Source: Actinomucor elegans
Taxonomy: Eukaryota; Mucoromycota; Mucoromycetes; Mucorales; Mucoraceae
Direction of reading: 5' to 3'
Assembly: GCA_026027325.1 (NCBI GenBank)
Contig: JAMSLZ010000013.1
Span: 268,501-332,500, forward strand
DNA length: 64,000 bases
Positions 54,181 to 64,000 of the stretch are shown here, one piece after another. The position numbers were made by a program, and so were the translations under genes. The notes beneath the pieces are model-generated. The model did no database searches and was not told the origin of the DNA. It was given only the letters and a program-made list of their open reading frames with translations. Position 1 is the stretch's first letter, and the number at the start of each line of letters is the position of its first letter.

Positions 54181-54651
54181 AATAAAAGAATAGACAGTAA
54201 ATGGAGTCAGCTATCCTGATAGTAAAAGTTATTCTCATGTTTATTCACAATTCAAAATCAAGTCTTCTTTATATACATTTCATCAGAGCTTAATAGTGTA
54301 GCATTCAATCTATCAATCAGCACGCATGGCCGTACAACGGAGTCCAATCCCAGCAGCCACTAATAAGCCTTTCAACCACGCATTGTTGTAACTGTATAAC
54401 CCACGCGTTATTCGATATTCAGGTCTTATTTTAAGATACACTCGATACTACTCGATAGTATGATGCCGCGTGTTTCTTGTAATGATTATTGGCTAATAGT
54501 TCTAAGGATGATACATCGCTTGTATTTATGCAGGCCTCGTTAATCTGATTGGGTTATCAGATAGAGTCCGTGTATGACATAAATGAACAGTTGATTCCTT
54601 ACTAAATTATGTCGATGCAAGATAGTAGATGGAATACAACAAGTACTAATA
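54181..54651. other. Unassigned spacer
   Basis: No gene is seen. On minus, TATAAAGAAGACTTG and GAATAAACATG resemble LTR signals, but no boundaries could be set. Confidence 0.35.
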
Positions 54652-54812
54652 AACTTATGTTCGTTAAGAACAAAGCGTATATCATCTGAAAGCCCTTCAT
54701 TTCTTCTACAACTTTCTCTAAGTAACGTGTTTGTTTCATAGAGTTATAAGTTAGTTATGTACGATGAAATATTCAAAATTGGAAAATATTGAAACCCTTT
54801 GCCGCATACACC
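54652..54812 (-). repeat. Tc1-4 family end fragment
   Basis: This is an inverted copy of the left end of the Tc1 element at 55879-56037, including AAAGGGTTTCAAT near the terminus. No transposase is attached. Confidence 0.75.
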
Positions 54813-54862
54813 TCGGTGCACGACAATATCCCGACTATATACACCTCAATTTGAGGTAAAAA

Positions 54863-54933
54863 TGCTGGTAGCAGGAATCGAACCTGCGTCGACGCGGCCA
54901 CAACACGATGTACTGCCACTATACTATACCAGC
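54863..54933 (-). tRNA. tRNA-His (GTG)
   Basis: On minus the acceptor GCTGGTA pairs with TACCAGC and the discriminator is A. The anticodon loop is TTGTGGC (GTG). The T-arm is GCAGG-TTCGATT-CCTGC. The outermost anticodon-stem pair is a T-T mismatch; the rest fits eukaryotic tRNA-His. Confidence 0.9.
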
Positions 54934-54990
54934 GAGATAATTTTGTGAAGAGGGAGATTAGTTATATCAAACTCTCGCAGTATACTAGCA

Positions 54991-55080
54991 CACTGCAAAT
55001 AAAACCTCCTTTTACGGCCGTAACAGCATGGTAATAGTCCGACTATTACGGCCGTAACACTCCAACTATTACCACATAAA
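54991..55080 (+). repeat. Left terminus and subterminal repeats of CACTA element
   Basis: CACTGCAA start, then copies of a palindromic ACGGCCGTAA motif alternating with ACTATTACC. Such repeats are usual binding sites of CACTA accessory proteins. Confidence 0.65.
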
Positions 55081-55878
55081 GGCCAATACTAGGATGTTTT
55101 CACTTTTTATGATATAATCGTAATGAGCATGATTTTTTATTGTGGTTACACCATTTTTTTTTAAGTTTGTATCTATAATGGTTGTGGAGATATTGAAGAA
55201 AATATATATTTTCATATTTATGTTTCTTTAAAGTCCAACTTAAAACATCGACTTATAAGCGGACTGTACAAATGGGGTTGGTGTAAGGTCTAACCTTGAT
55301 TTTAAATTATAATAAATGAGTTTGTATCACCCTGCTATTATCCATTAAAGCTATATTCTATGGTTAAAGAGTAGTTATGAGGATAATATGTACACATGAA
55401 AATTGGTTGCATTTTTTGAGAATTGTATCTTATATAAAATATGCGAATTGTGGTTGAATTAATAAAAAAAATGACAAAAAACGCCTTATAAAAGAATAAC
55501 TTCGTCTAACAACTAAAGTTCTGCATGCTATATATATGTTTAGATGCACAATTAAATTTTCTATAACTTTTGTTAAGCAATTATTTGTGTCTTTGCAATA
55601 TTTTACTTGTAAGAATCGCTTAAATAACTTCATTTAACGAATTTTTGTTGAAGTTTTGTTGAAGTTTTGAAACCCCCAAAAAATGATTCTTTCTTCTAAT
55701 TATTGAAACAACAATAGCCAATAAAAGCATAATATTATTTTTATCCCGCCCTGCTCCTTGATTACTGATTGAAAGTAACTGATATTAATTATTGTTCGTA
55801 CTACCTGCCGTGATTTACAAGAAAAGGCGGGTCAATTTTCGAAAAAGCGTTTTTCTCTATATTACAAACGTTTATATA

Positions 55879-57538
55879 CTGTATGCGAAAAAAGGGTTTC
55901 AATGTTTTCCAATTTTGAATATTTCATCATATAAGCAGCTTATAACTCTATAAAACAAACATGTTACTTAGAGAAAGTTGTTGAAGAAATGAAGGGCTTT
56001 CAGATGATATATGCTTTGTTCTTAACAAACAAAAGTTTATTAGTACTTATATAAGTATAAAGTTAAAAAGTAAAAAATTAAGCTTGCTAAAAAGTACGGA
56101 AAAAAAATTAATAATTTGTTTGTTGACCTTTACTTTTTATAACAGTTTCAATTCTACCAGGCATGCTATCAATCTATTTCAGGCAGTCCTCCTTAGTAAA
56201 TTTATACCACTCTATATTGATCCTCTTTTCTAGTTCTTCTACAGTATGAGGTTTAGTTGGGTACTGTCCCAAACGGTTTTTCAATTGGTGCCACATATGT
56301 TCAATTGGGTTCAAATCCGGGCTTTGCAGTGGCCAGTTATAAATTTGGTCCACATTGAACTTGTTTTTGGGAAACAACTTTTTAGCAATAGTTGATCTAT
56401 GAGGAGTGGCCTTGTCTCGTTGAAAACAAACATGTTTTGAATCCAAGTCATAATAGTCTAAGGTATCTTTAAGTGATGACTGAAGTATTTCAACGTACAA
56501 AGATGAATTTATCGAGCATTCAATGATTGTAGTACCATAACCAGGGCCTTTCGCTGTTATACAAGTTCAAAACATGACACTACCCCCTTCCTACTGAATT
56601 TGGAGATCTAAATAGTGAGGGCGAACAACATCATTTAGCTGAGACCAATAGTACTTAATACCGTCTGAAGCCCAAATGTTAACCTTTGTTTTGTCTGAAA
56701 ATATCCACTTACGCCAGTCGTCCTTGGCTAACACCCTATGTTGTTTAGCCCACGCAAGTCGCTTTTTTCTATTGCTTTCGGAGATGAAATCAGACTCTTG
56801 CTTTCTTTTTGCTTTGAAGCCCATAGAATGAAGCATTAACTAAATGTTCCTGATTGTCATATTAATTCCAACTGAAATAAGATAAGCCTTTATATCTTGT
56901 GGTGATTTGAATTGACCAGCTTTCATCTTATTTCGAATCTATTTCTTTGTTGTATTGCTTATTGAACATGGCCTTCCAGTGATAGCAGGCTTCGTAGTAG
57001 GAAAAAACTTTGCTTTATATCTACTAATAGTGGCTAGAGAAATATTTGGTAGTTGTTTCTGGATTCTTGAGTATGGAGTGTTTGTTGACAACAGTGACTT
57101 GAGAGTGTCTTGCTTATCTTTAGTAATAGAACGAATCATGATGTTAATTTTTTTATAAAAAAAAAAGTGATGAAAATATTCAATTTGGACAGGACGAGCC
57201 AGCTTCTTTTATTCTTTATTTTAATTTTCCTATTCATAAAGAACGTCCCATTGTTTTGGAACATGTTTTAAATTTCTTCGATAGCTCAATTTAAAATAAT
57301 TTTATGCGACGCTAAGTAATGACGAATTTTGAAAAATCAAAAAATCAAAATTTCTCAAATTCGCCTTAGCTCCGTAGTGTTAAATAGAGTTCGCAATAAA
57401 GGAAAACCTATAGGAAAAAAGGCCAAAGTTTTAGCCCTCTATTGATACTAACATCAACCGCATAGTTTTATTTTAGACAGCTGTGTAAAGAGAAAAAGGT
57501 TAATTTATAAAACATTGAAACCCTTTTTTCGCATACAG
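55879..57538 (-). mobile_element. Tc1-like element Tc1-4
   Basis: Perfect 30-bp inverted termini (CTGTATGCGAAAAAAGGG...) are flanked by TA on both sides (55877-55878 and 57539-57540). It carries one transposase pseudogene on minus. It lies just 7 bp before the ATG of the Tnp2 gene at 57546, so it replaces or displaces that gene's immediate 5' leader. Confidence 0.92.
56108..57139 (-). pseudogene. Tc1-4 transposase with in-frame stops
   Basis: The frame stays continuous over 343 codons with no indel, yet holds five stop codons (four TAG, one TGA). The N-terminal helix-turn-helix starts MIRSITKDKQDTLKSLL. The catalytic region has WIFSDKTKVNIW, CFQRDKATPH and SPDLNPIEHMW. The first motif reads SDKT where SDET is usual. 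The second D and E are 37 residues apart (DD37E). Confidence 0.85.
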
Positions 57539-57545
57539 TACTTCA

Positions 57546-60544
57546 ATGGTAAAGAAAGTTGTGTGCAGATGCACTGAATGTACTAAAACTACGCGTGGTT
57601 TCGGAATGGTTGTTCCTTTAACTAAATTACGCCATTCAAGAAAAGATAGAATGCGATCAATTTCGAATAGTAAGATATATTTCTTTTCTTGCTTATTCAT
57701 AGTTTCGAACTTACAAATTGTCTTTATAGTCATTGTAGAAGAAGCAATTACCACCAATGAAACGGAATCACTAGAAAATGAAGAACAACTTGTTAGTGAT
57801 AACGATGATGATATTACTGAAGAAATTCAAGACGTCAACTTTGAAGTTGACAATGTTGAAAATTTTGATTACTGCCAGGGCGAGACTCTGATTGATGGTA
57901 TGTTTCTTAAAAATGATTTTTGTACAAATCAATTGACTGATTCAACGTTGTGTTATATCTGACAGAAAATGAAGACGTTGAAATACAAGAAACAGTAGTA
58001 GATATCACTGAAGAACTTGTTTTACCATACTTCTTGATGGTATTTCTCGTATTGTTTCAAAACAACGGCATATCAATTGCAACAGCAGAATTGCTCCTCA
58101 AGCTTTTCAACGCTGTATTCATCCTTGTAAGCTTGCCTTACCGCTTCCCTTCCAAGCTTGCTACCGTTAGAAATATTGTTGAAGCTGATTTCGTCACCAA
58201 AGGTATTTGTTTTTGAAAAATATACTCTTGATTTATATATAAGTACTAAGCTTTTTTAATATGTTGTATTATAGGTGTAAGGACATACGTAGTATGCGAT
58301 AGATGCAACTGTATTTACGATTATGACGCTGTTATCGTTCACCGTACTATTAAACGTTGCGAAAATATGATCATCACTGCGTACAAACCAACAAAATGCC
58401 ATAACCAGTTGACAGTTCTTTCATCTGGTGGCAATTTACAACCAAAAAAAGAATACATTTACAACTCGGTAAAACTTACTCTTGAGCGCTTTTTCTCTCG
58501 TCCTCATTTTACATCTGCAATTGAAAACTGGAGAAGTCGAACAACAATTAAAGACAGTTTGTTTGATGTATTTGACGGCAATTACTGGAGCAACTTCAAG
58601 AAGGATGGTCTCCCTTTTGTTCTTCAACCTGGATCACTCATGCTTTCACTTAATGTCGATTGGTTTTCACCCACCAAGACGATGAATTATTCTGTTGGAG
58701 CCATTTACCTTATTGTAAATAACCTCCCTCGAGCAGAAAGGTTTCGCAGAGAGAATCTGATTCTTGTTGGGATCATGCCTGGGCCAAAGGAACCTGAGTT
58801 GGATTCAATTAATCATTTTTTAAAACCAATGGTTGATGAATTACTTGTGTTGTTTGAAGGTATGATTTTGAGTGATGGTAGGTCTGTTCGTGCAGCATTG
58901 ATGTCGGTAAACTGTGACCTTCCGGCCGTAAAGAAGGTTTGTGGTTTTACTGCCTTCAATTCGTTCATTCCTTGTCATAAATGCTCGGATCGTTATCTTG
59001 GTCAGTCTGGTCGTCCACAAGCTCGCGATTTATCAAACCTCGATGATCTTACTTGGAATCGAAGAGACGGGCAATCAAACAGGCAGCAAGCATTGAAATG
59101 GAAGGAAGCATTAACAACTGGTGATAGAAAGCGCTTAGAACAAATGTACGGTACACGGTATAGCGAGCTCCATCGTTTGGAGTATTTTGATCTGATCAGA
59201 TGCACAACAGTGGATGCTTTGCATAACCTGTACTTAGGCACAGCAAAGCGGATGATGGATTGGTGGAAAAAGACTGTCAATCCAGTTACTCGTCAAGTTT
59301 ACTTATCTGACGCAGACTTTCGTGTAATGGCAGCAAGAGCCAAGAATATTGCAGTGCCCCCGCAGTTTACACCGATTGCTCACAAAATTGCTTCTGGGTT
59401 CGTTGGAATGAAAGGCGATGAATGGCGAAGTTGGGTTTTCGTGTATTCTGGTTTACTTTTAAAAGGTAAGATCACTGGTGATGCATTGACTAGTTGGATG
59501 AAATTTGTGAAAGCAAATCAAATTCTAGGTGGGCCCTCCATCACAAATGCACAAATTGACGAAGCTCATAAGTTTTTGAAAGAATTTGGTCAGAAATGTT
59601 CGGTTATCTACGGTGCCAACATTATCTCACCTAATTTCCATTTACACCTGCACCTAAAGGAAACGATACGTGACTTTGGTCCTATCTATTCGACCTGGTT
59701 GTATGGCATGGAAAGAGCTAATGGTGATATCAAAGATGTCAATACCAATTTCAAGCAAGGATTAGAAGCGACCTTCATGAAGAAATACTTGCAGCATGTT
59801 CATGCCCAAGATTATATCAAAGGCTTTTCTGCTCGAATATTTAACAACCCAATCATGATGAATGTTCTCTCTTCTCTTTTGCCTGGTATTGCTGATTCTT
59901 TGGATAATGATGAAGATAGTCTTGGAACTGATTTGAGTAGTAATACTCAACGCTTTGATTTGGCTACTTTTATTAGTCATTCAACTGATGACGCACGTCT
60001 TGTCACAGGTTCTGAACCTCTTCCTCCGTCTTTCTTTTCTCACAAGCATTTCGATCGAAGTGTAGTGATGAACAGCATGCATCATCAGGGCCTTCTTGAC
60101 TTTTACAAGGACGTCTATTACCGATTAAACTACGATGTCGTTCAATACCGTCTTCCTCATCATCGAATTAGATCAACTCTTATAGCAAGTATGAAAATCA
60201 AAAAGTTCACTGAAATTAATCTGCTAGGCCAGCAAATTCGCTCCGTTTCTTCAAGAACCAAACGAGGAATATACATTGAAGCCTTAGTCAATGGTGAATT
60301 TCGTGTTGGAAGAGTAGCCTACTTCTTTAGTCATGTTGTTGAAATGCCAGTGTATCAAAGATCACAAACTCAAGACGTGACTCATGTATTTGCTTTTGTA
60401 GAATGGTTCAAGAAATCGCCTTATTATTTCGAATCATTTAACGCCCACTCTGCTTTCGTTTGGCAATCAGCTTTTGAAACCATCGATAAGCATTCCATCT
60501 TGCCAGTGCATCGTATTCATACCTGCGTTGCTACTGAGCCTTGA
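57546..60544 (+). CDS. Tnp2-type (CACTA) transposase, full length
   Basis: Exons are 57546-57669, 57730-57897, 57966-58202 and 58275-60544 (932 residues). Intron 1 is 60 nt with no stop, so its retention would keep frame. Possible zinc ligands occur at CRCTEC near the start and CDRC near residue 180. The Transposase_21/Tnp2 core has VFDGNYWSNFK, LSLNVDWFSPTKTMNYSVGAIY, IMPGPKEPELDSINHFLKP and KVCGFTAFNSF; the C-terminal part has FHLHLHLKETIRDFGPIYS. No defect is seen. Together with the CACTG termini it could be an active autonomous element. The ATG sits 7 bp from the Tc1-4 insertion, so its natural promoter may be cut off. Confidence 0.85.
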
Positions 60545-60674
60545 CGTAGAAAACTCAATGATATCCGTCTCTCTCCCAAGAAAGATTGTGAACACCTTTT
60601 AGGCTTTTGTATCAATTATATATATATTATTATATCCTTTTTCCTATTTTTTTATGCTATATTGCTAATCTTTA

Positions 60675-62066
60675 TTACTGTTGTGATTCAGTGAAAGAGG
60701 GAAGAAAAGAAGAAATATCAAACTGGTTACGAGAAGCAGCAGTTGATGGGCCAGGAGATCCACCTCGAGAAGCACCAGTTGGTGAGCCACTAGATATGCT
60801 ACGAAAAACAGAAGACTCAAAAGTCATACGAGCCTCAGGATCCCATCCCCAAGCAGGAAAGGAGGCGTACTTCATCGCTTGATCGTTGAATGGAATATCC
60901 TGCTCCATGGTAACACGAGGAAGATGATTACCTCTCTTTCTCTTCGTTTTTTTGCAGCGAGGATTAATCCAGAGGTCATCTAACTTATCGAAAGCATTAT
61001 TCAACTAATGAATGCGATGGAAAAAGAGGTATCACCGGTTACTAAGGAGTCAATGAAAATAAGGAAAAGCACGCATATACTTACTTTTGCGCTTCTGTAC
61101 TGAGGTCGTTTACGAATCAGCACTTGTTGGCCTTCCATGTCTACATCGCTTTCCTCTTCAGACATCATTCCAGCAACCAAAAAGACTGGGAACTGTTTAC
61201 CATATTCTTTTTCGAAATGCTCTTTGTTCTGAGAGTACATATCTACTCTATGGCCCAATTTCTATACCAACAAAAGATGAATAACCTCAACATTACTATC
61301 ACTGCTACTTTACCAATTGAGTACGGGAATTGCACCTGTTTCTTTTGGCATAGGCTTCGCTAACGGAATCAATAACAACTTCATCGTCTTCTCCCAGATC
61401 CTTAGCTTTTTTATGCAACCTCGACATATACCAAAAGCGGTCAGTGATAATCTGTTTCATTGCCCTGGCTGAAATATGGTGTGTTTGGCGATTGTTCTCA
61501 CCATAGGTTCTCATTTTTGTTCGAACATCTTTGTTCGGAGGATAGGATAATGATACCTTAAAATCATACTTTTGCGACAAAGTTCCGTAGTAAGAGGTAA
61601 GCAAATCCTAGTATCATTAAAATGTTATTTAAAAACTTATTAACCTGCTTTTTTTTTCAACATATAACTTTACGCGAAAGAGACGACGGTTTTCAGCTGA
61701 GTCTTCTTCCTCATCTCCTACGGTTGAAGAAGAAGCTGCTTCACCGCGACTGCCAGTACGGGGGCCACCCGTGCGTACGCTCTGGAACGCAGGTTGGGAT
61801 TCGAGGCTTCCGCCTTCCTCGTAATCGTACAGCGCCAACGATCTTTCGTGGGCAGCTGTATCCTGCTCCAAGCGAGAAACTTGGCGGGATAGCCCCTCAA
61901 CAGTGTTGGTGAGCTGGCGGACGGTGCTCAGAAGAGTTTCGTACTCTTCTCTTGCTATGACAACGGTTTCTGTCATAGGAGTTGACATTAACTCGTTGCT
62001 TGGCGGGATAATAGGAGCGCCTACGCGATTGCTGTTGCTGGTTGATTGCTGGTTGTAATGAGACAT
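60675..62066 (-). CDS. Second gene of the CACTA-like element, unrecognised
   Basis: Exons, read on minus: 62066-61674, 61607-61314, 61261-61085 and 61004-60675 (397 residues). Introns are 66, 52 and 80 nt and all joins keep frame. The N-terminal part has a predicted coiled coil (YETLLSTVRQLTNTVEGLS through QVSRLEQDT), then an acidic linker and a basic stretch (KKTKRKRGNHLP) near the C-terminus. It faces the Tnp2 gene with 130 bp between stop codons. I infer, not observe, that it is the element's DNA-binding accessory protein (TnpA-like). Confidence 0.65.
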
Positions 62067-63300
62067 GCTAAAATGTTTTTTAATAGTGATTTAAAAAAGG
62101 AATGCCTTAAAGAGCTTTTATTATACTTTTGTGCTGTGCCTGAATTATGCATGTTATTAATCCAATTACTGGTGAGTCTATCTCTACTTAATAGTTACTA
62201 TTTTTTGATACGTCATCTTTGAGGCTTTTATTTTAATAAAATTTTTTCGCTCTTCTCGTGTTTTCTTTTCATTGTAATCCTTACTTTTTTTTTAATTCAA
62301 ATATATGTACAAATAGCTTTAATCAGTCATTCCCATCAAGGTAAAAATTCCTATTAAATCATAGCTTGAAGCATACTTAATCCTCTTTTCTCTCATTAGC
62401 AAACTCACAGCTCATTATTTTTTACATGAGCTTTTTTTTTTTTATTTTAATGGTAAGAGAAAAAGTTGTAATTACTTCATAAACTGATCGGTTTTTTAGA
62501 TTCTTCGTTAATCTTAGCTTAACATATCATCTGATTGGTATTAATATGCTCGATATATTCCAAATGGTGATTCCGTCTTCTAATGCACTTGCTATATTTT
62601 GTATGTATTAAAGCTTTCTTCTTCAACTTTGTTCTTATATATTCTTCCATTTAGCTGTTAGATTGGTTTGATTGAGTTGCTGCTTCCAGCTGCTATGTTA
62701 ACTCGAATTATTTTGGTCATAATCTTTATGGTATGTATGAATTTCGTTCACGTTTAATTAACCTGTGCTGATTTCTTTCATTTACCACTCATTTTTAGGC
62801 CGTTTTGATACTTGAACATATGGTAAGCACTTAATCTTCTATCCGCTCAAAAGCTTGTTTTACTTACATCCATTTTCATTTGTTTTAGTACTATTCTGCT
62901 GAATGCCCCTACGCAACAATACTTGGTATGTTTAACTTCTGACTGGAATTATAAACACGTTATTCACCTCTCTTTTTGATGTTTAGATTTTGCTAATTAA
63001 ATTATCCTCTTGGTTGAAGTGGCTTTTCTTTTGGATCGTTTCTTAATATAATGCCTTTTCGGTTGTGCTTTCTTTACTCTGATTGCTTCTCTAAAAAATG
63101 GCGCGTTTTACTACGACAATACTGGTTTGCTGAAGTTAGTTATTTATGGCTATTATATCTGGTACTCTTTCTGGTGGATTATTATTTAGCAATGAATATA
63201 CAATATTTTTATTCAATAAAAATGTGTATAAACCAAAATTATAGTAAAAGATGTAAAATGTGTATAATTATAAAATATCAATTATTATTGGTTCAATTTA
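62067..63300 (+). other. Region of consecutive short exon-like blocks
   Basis: Several AG|block|GT units occur in a row: ends near 62171 (ACTG|GTGAGT), blocks at about 62318-62341, 62400-62452, 62500-62537, 62655-62730, 62800-62822 and 62890-62925. Acceptors are pyrimidine-rich. Joined, they give only a short reading frame with stops, so a spliced noncoding transcript or a decayed gene is possible. Confidence 0.35.
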
Positions 63301-63309
63301 ATGTAAAAG

Positions 63310-63608
63310 GACCGTAATATATGTAAAAAGACGGTAAAAGGAGGACTGTTTTACGGTCATTTTCATGGAAATAGTTGAACTTTTACGGCCTTTTACCAAT
63401 GGAACAGACGAACTTTTACCATACTTTTACCATACTTTTACCAACAGTACTAGTTGAACTTGTCCGGCCGTAAAAGGATGGTAACAGGCGAACACATACC
63501 GCGGTAATAGTTGAACTGTTACGGCCGGAATATTTTGGTAAAAGTACGGTAATATTACATAATAATACCAATATATTACGGTCGTAAAAGTAGGTATTAG
63601 TTGCAGTG
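63310..63608 (-). repeat. Right terminus and subterminal repeats of CACTA element
   Basis: A dense array of GTAAAAG/ACGGCCGTAA/AGTTGAAC motifs in both orientations ends in the inverted CACTGCAACTAA terminus at 63608. Confidence 0.7.
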
Positions 63609-63611
63609 TTA

Positions 63612-63656
63612 AGAAGCTATTTTCACCAGCCGATATCATTACTACACCACGTTTCA
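63612..63656 (-). repeat. gypsy-1 LTR end fragment
   Basis: It matches the last 45 bp of the gypsy-1 LTR as seen at 19484-19528, ending CACGTTTCA. It stops 11 nt before tRNA-Trp and is cut on its left by the CACTA terminus. Confidence 0.85.
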
Positions 63657-63667
63657 AAACGTAGTTC

Positions 63668-63740
63668 GGGGGGTTGGCTCAATTGGTAGAGCGTCAGATT
63701 CCAAATCTGAAGGTCAAGAGTTCGATTCTCTTACTCCTCA
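63668..63740 (+). tRNA. tRNA-Trp (CCA)
   Basis: Acceptor GGGGGGT pairs with ACTCCTC (two G-U pairs). The D-stem is GCTC/GAGC, the anticodon stem TCAGA/TCTGA with loop TTCCAAA (anticodon CCA), and the T-arm AAGAG-TTCGATT-CTCTT. The discriminator is A. There is no intron. Confidence 0.95.
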
Positions 63741-63783
63741 TTTTCTTTTTACAACATTTCATTCACGATGGTGTTTGTAGCTG

Positions 63784-63839
63784 TGTTGTGTGCCGTGATT
63801 TATGTTTTATAGCTGATTCCATTTACTGTCTATTCTTTT
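63784..63839 (+). repeat. Old gypsy-2 LTR fragment
   Basis: Diverged start of the gypsy-2 LTR (TGTTGTGTGCCGTGATTTATG), beginning 43 nt after tRNA-Trp. It is interrupted by the younger solo LTR at 63840. Confidence 0.75.
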
Positions 63840-63993
63840 TGTCAGGTACACACGGTCTTGATGTGTAACCTTTTTAATTAGTATAAATATCAATTGCATC
63901 TTAGAATAATAAAGAGCATCTTTTATCTCATATATAATCTATTGTACACGTTTATTGGAATCGACTATAAAACATATATCTCGGCACACGACA
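63840..63993 (+). repeat. Solo LTR of gypsy-2
   Basis: A 154-bp copy in inverted orientation to 19688-19841, with TG...CA ends and a 4-bp TTTT on both sides. No primer-binding site follows, so this is a solo LTR rather than the end of a full element. Confidence 0.85.
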
Positions 63994-64000
63994 TTTTATT

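Larger units (their letters stand above)
54991..63608 (+). mobile_element. CACTA-like element with Tnp2
   Basis: The left end CACTGCAAATAAAACCT and the inverted right end CACTGCAACTAATACCT match over about 33 bp. Both are followed by subterminal repeats built on TTTTACGGCCGTAA (about 55008-55075 left, 63310-63600 right). Between them lie an intact Tnp2 gene and a second spliced gene on the other strand, a typical CACTA content. The 3-bp flanks do not match (GCA / TTA), so the ends could come from different copies. A Tc1 element is nested at 55879-57538. Confidence 0.65.

Overview
The window reads as nuclear DNA of an early-diverging fungus, most likely Mucoromycota (Mucorales-like). It is AT-rich. 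Host genes carry short GT-AG introns of about 50-55 nt and encode fungal housekeeping proteins. The repeats are Tnp2/CACTA elements, DIRS tyrosine-recombinase retrotransposons, Ty3/gypsy elements, Tc1-like elements and a LINE with a C-terminal zinc-binding domain. The species cannot be fixed from sequence alone.

Layout. 1-1.5 kb: 3' end of a Tnp2-type transposase gene. 3.1-5.7 kb: two decayed Tc1-like elements nested with a solo-LTR remnant. 7.7-9.7 kb: short tandem LTR units and a solo gypsy-1 LTR. 10.1-19.5 kb: a gypsy element (gypsy-1) carrying a PIF/Harbinger-type element with a chromodomain transposase. 19.5 kb: tRNA-Asp. 19.7-24.9 kb: an intact gypsy element (gypsy-2) with a single gag-pol ORF. 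25.6-30.4 kb: solo LTRs, LINE, Tc1 and DIRS fragments.

30.7-46.9 kb is the host gene island: DCP2 (mRNA decapping, minus), MRF1 (mitochondrial release factor, plus), SEC59 (dolichol kinase, plus), an unrecognised membrane protein (minus) and an MBP1/Swi4-type APSES-ankyrin factor (plus). Exon joins were worked out from splice signals, reading frame and family conservation.

47.2-54.2 kb holds a DIRS element inserted into an older DIRS element; the empty site can still be read. 54.9 kb: tRNA-His. 55.0-63.6 kb: a CACTA-like element with CACTG termini, subterminal ACGGCCGTAA repeats, an intact Tnp2 gene, a second spliced gene on the other strand, and a nested Tc1. 63.7 kb: tRNA-Trp.

The most striking pattern is spatial. 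At both tRNA-Asp and tRNA-Trp the gypsy-1 LTR ends exactly 11 nt upstream of the tRNA and an old gypsy-2 LTR begins exactly 43 nt downstream, with a younger gypsy-2 copy nested in that old LTR. This suggests two LTR families that use opposite sides of Pol III genes with fixed spacing.
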